Positions 62,895 through 64,000 of a stretch of 64,000 nt of DNA are shown here, piece by piece (the first letter of the stretch is position 1; every line of letters starts with the position of its first letter). The DNA comes from CAUZWH01 sp965247665 (lineage in GTDB: Bacteria > Pseudomonadota > Alphaproteobacteria > SHVV01). The position numbers and the translations under genes were made by a program. Below the pieces are notes generated by a model. The model worked only from the letters and a program-made list of their open reading frames with translations, ran no database searches and was not told the DNA's origin. The DNA is taken from NCBI GenBank assembly GCA_965247665.1, contig CBDFHH010000004.1:496001-560000 (forward strand). Direction: 5' to 3'.

Positions 62895-63797
62895 TTATGG
62901 CCCTGGAACCAGCACCTGCAGGTGTTTGGCGATCGCTTCGAATCGACTCGGCAACATCGCGGCGCGTTCCCCGTCGGCGTAGACCGCCAATCGCGCCTCG
63001 CGACGATCGACCGGCTCGATATCGACGATCGCTCCGCGCGCGATGGCAATCTGGGGATGTTCGACATGCCTTCCCGTGAAGACTTTGGGGAAGGTACGCA
63101 GGAATTCGATCCGTGAAACCGGTCCCACGACCACCACGTCGAGCGCGCCATCGTCGAGCCGGGCATCGGGGGCGATGAGCATGCCACCGCCGAGGGCGCG
63201 GGCATTGGCGACCGCGACGAGCCAGGCACTGGTTTCAACAACATCGCCATCGATGGTCAACCGCAACGGACAGGGTCGGTAGGTGGCGAGGGTTTTGACA
63301 ACCGAAGCGATGTAGAGCGCCGTGCCGCCGATCCAGCGCTGCCGGTTGGCCCATTCGTTGGCCTGCGCCGCAAAACCGCATCCCGCGACCCCGCAAAAAA
63401 GCCGGTCGCCAACGCGCCCGACATCGATGGTGCGCACGGCTCCCGCCAGCAGAGTATCGGCGACGCACTCGGGTTGGTCGGGAGCAAGACCGAACTCGGC
63501 TGCGAAATCATTGCCCACGCCGATCGGAACCAGCCCGAGCGGGACCGAACGGCGCGCGGCGACCGAGGCGAGCCGGCCGACATGGCCGTCGCCGCCGCAG
63601 GCGACGATGGTCCTTCTGCGATGCACCGCCGCTTCTGCGAGTTCCTCGGCATGGTCCGAGCTGTTCGAAGTCAGATAGTCGACGTCGGCGCCTCCGGCGT
63701 CGAGGCGTGCGCGCACGCGGGCCAGCACGTCGCCGCGGCGGCCACGTCCGGCCCGCGGGTTGGCGATGACGGTGAGGGGCGGCACCGTGGAACTCAT
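62895..63797 (-). CDS. diacylglycerol/lipid kinase family protein
   Basis: A 300-residue cytosolic kinase-fold protein beginning LTVIANPRAGRGRRG, followed by the nucleotide loop IVACGGDGHVGRLASV and PIGVGNDFAAEFGL. Members phosphorylate diacylglycerol, sphingosine-like or other lipids. The loop usually reads GGDGT; here Thr is replaced by His, which may affect nucleotide placement. The C-terminal beta-sandwich (DARLDDGALDVVVVGP) is normal. Its ATG overlaps the stop of the preceding SRPBCC gene (ATGA), so they share a transcript. Confidence 0.85.
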   Translation of the reverse strand: MSSTVPPLTVIANPRAGRGRRGDVLARVRARLDAGGADVDYLTSNSSDHAEELAEAAVHRRRTIVACGGDGHVGRLASVAARRSVPLGLVPIGVGNDFAAEFGLAPDQPECVADTLLAGAVRTIDVGRVGDRLFCGVAGCGFAAQANEWANRQRWIGGTALYIASVVKTLATYRPCPLRLTIDGDVVETSAWLVAVANARALGGGMLIAPDARLDDGALDVVVVGPVSRIEFLRTFPKVFTGRHVEHPQIAIARGAIVDIEPVDRREARLAVYADGERAAMLPSRFEAIAKHLQVLVPGP

Positions 63798-64000
63798 CGA
63801 GCCCGCTTGGTCGATCGAGACAAAGTTTCTTCGGTCACCTCAACCAGCCGATCGAGATGACGCGCCCATCCCTCGCTATGCTGTGCGCGCAATTCCGCGC
63901 CCCGGTCGCGGCCAAAGCCGAGCCAGCCGCGGTGGCACAAGGTCAGCGCGCTACCCGCACCTTCTCTGCGAAGCCTGACCATCACCTCGGTAACCGTCGG
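63794..64000 (-). CDS. SRPBCC / AHSA1-like domain protein, N-terminus beyond the window
   Basis: The last 68 codons of a gene entering from the right edge: TVTEVMVRLRREGAGSALTL, then HSEGWARHLDRLVEVTEETL. This is the end of an SRPBCC (Bet v1-like, AHSA1) domain with the typical GW-x-x-HLDRL helix. Such proteins bind hydrophobic ligands; no specific role is known here. It is translationally coupled to the lipid-kinase-like gene. Confidence 0.65.
   Translation of the reverse strand, partial: PTVTEVMVRLRREGAGSALTLCHRGWLGFGRDRGAELRAQHSEGWARHLDRLVEVTEETLSRSTKRAR

Overview
The window is GC-rich, densely coded on both strands and lacks rRNA, tRNA or CRISPR signals that I could see. Gene content (TRAP and TAXI-TRAP transporters with several periplasmic binding proteins, Rieske oxygenases, BKACE, class III alcohol dehydrogenase, KorAB with a ferredoxin-NADP reductase, alpha-E/ATP-grasp pair) suggests a heterotrophic alphaproteobacterium, perhaps Rhodospirillales-like; this is inference from gene families only.

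Layout. 1-3 kb: 3' end of a Rieske oxygenase, an F420-type NADP oxidoreductase-like protein and a two-domain VOC dioxygenase. 3.4-4.5 kb: an Xre/RES toxin-antitoxin pair behind a perfect 10-bp inverted repeat. 4.8-8.1 kb: a class I glutamine amidotransferase and a convergent ATP-grasp/alpha-E pair, both genes of the pair frameshifted. 8.4-25 kb: a mobile-element-rich zone holding two IS630 elements with recognisable ends, an IS1182 element sitting in an acyl-CoA synthetase gene with a 7-bp target duplication, IS5, IS1380 and IS110 remnants, and scraps of hsdM, a SieB-like protein and a cupin. Between these lie intact catabolic genes: a haem-oxygenase-like diiron protein, two orphan ABC binding proteins, a second VOC dioxygenase, an amidinotransferase-fold enzyme and a complete Rieske oxygenase. 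25-38 kb: three maleate isomerase/Asp-Glu racemase homologues that differ in their catalytic cysteines, an Ldh2-type dehydrogenase, a PhyH dioxygenase, a hydroxyisobutyrate-dehydrogenase-like gene whose start codon appears lost, an SDR, a TRAP Q-M-P transporter and a dihydroorotase-like amidohydrolase. 38-41 kb: a truncated tyrosine integrase cut by an IS3 fragment, then Sel1 and aminotransferase remnants.

From 41 kb the sequence becomes orderly: BKACE, a TAXI-TRAP system (binding protein, terminator, broken second binding protein, fused permease, overlapping universal stress protein), a membrane-anchored DctP, an alpha/beta hydrolase, FprA-type reductase plus KorAB, a GT9 glycosyltransferase divergent from an ACP-FAAL-PlsC fusion, an amidohydrolase, a YHS protein, FrmA, a membrane protein, a diacylglycerol-kinase-like protein and the end of an SRPBCC protein.

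Together the first 41 kb look like an accessory catabolic island for small (probably nitrogen-containing or cyclic) organic acids: uptake by binding proteins and TRAP, oxygenation by Rieske, VOC, diiron and PhyH enzymes, and processing by amidohydrolase, isomerase and dehydrogenases. It has been repeatedly hit by insertion sequences. Many single-base frameshifts occur in 5.8-29 kb and almost none after 44 kb; decay and assembly error cannot be separated from sequence alone. Short perfect tandem duplications (8-21 bp) recur at gene ends and promoters through the island.
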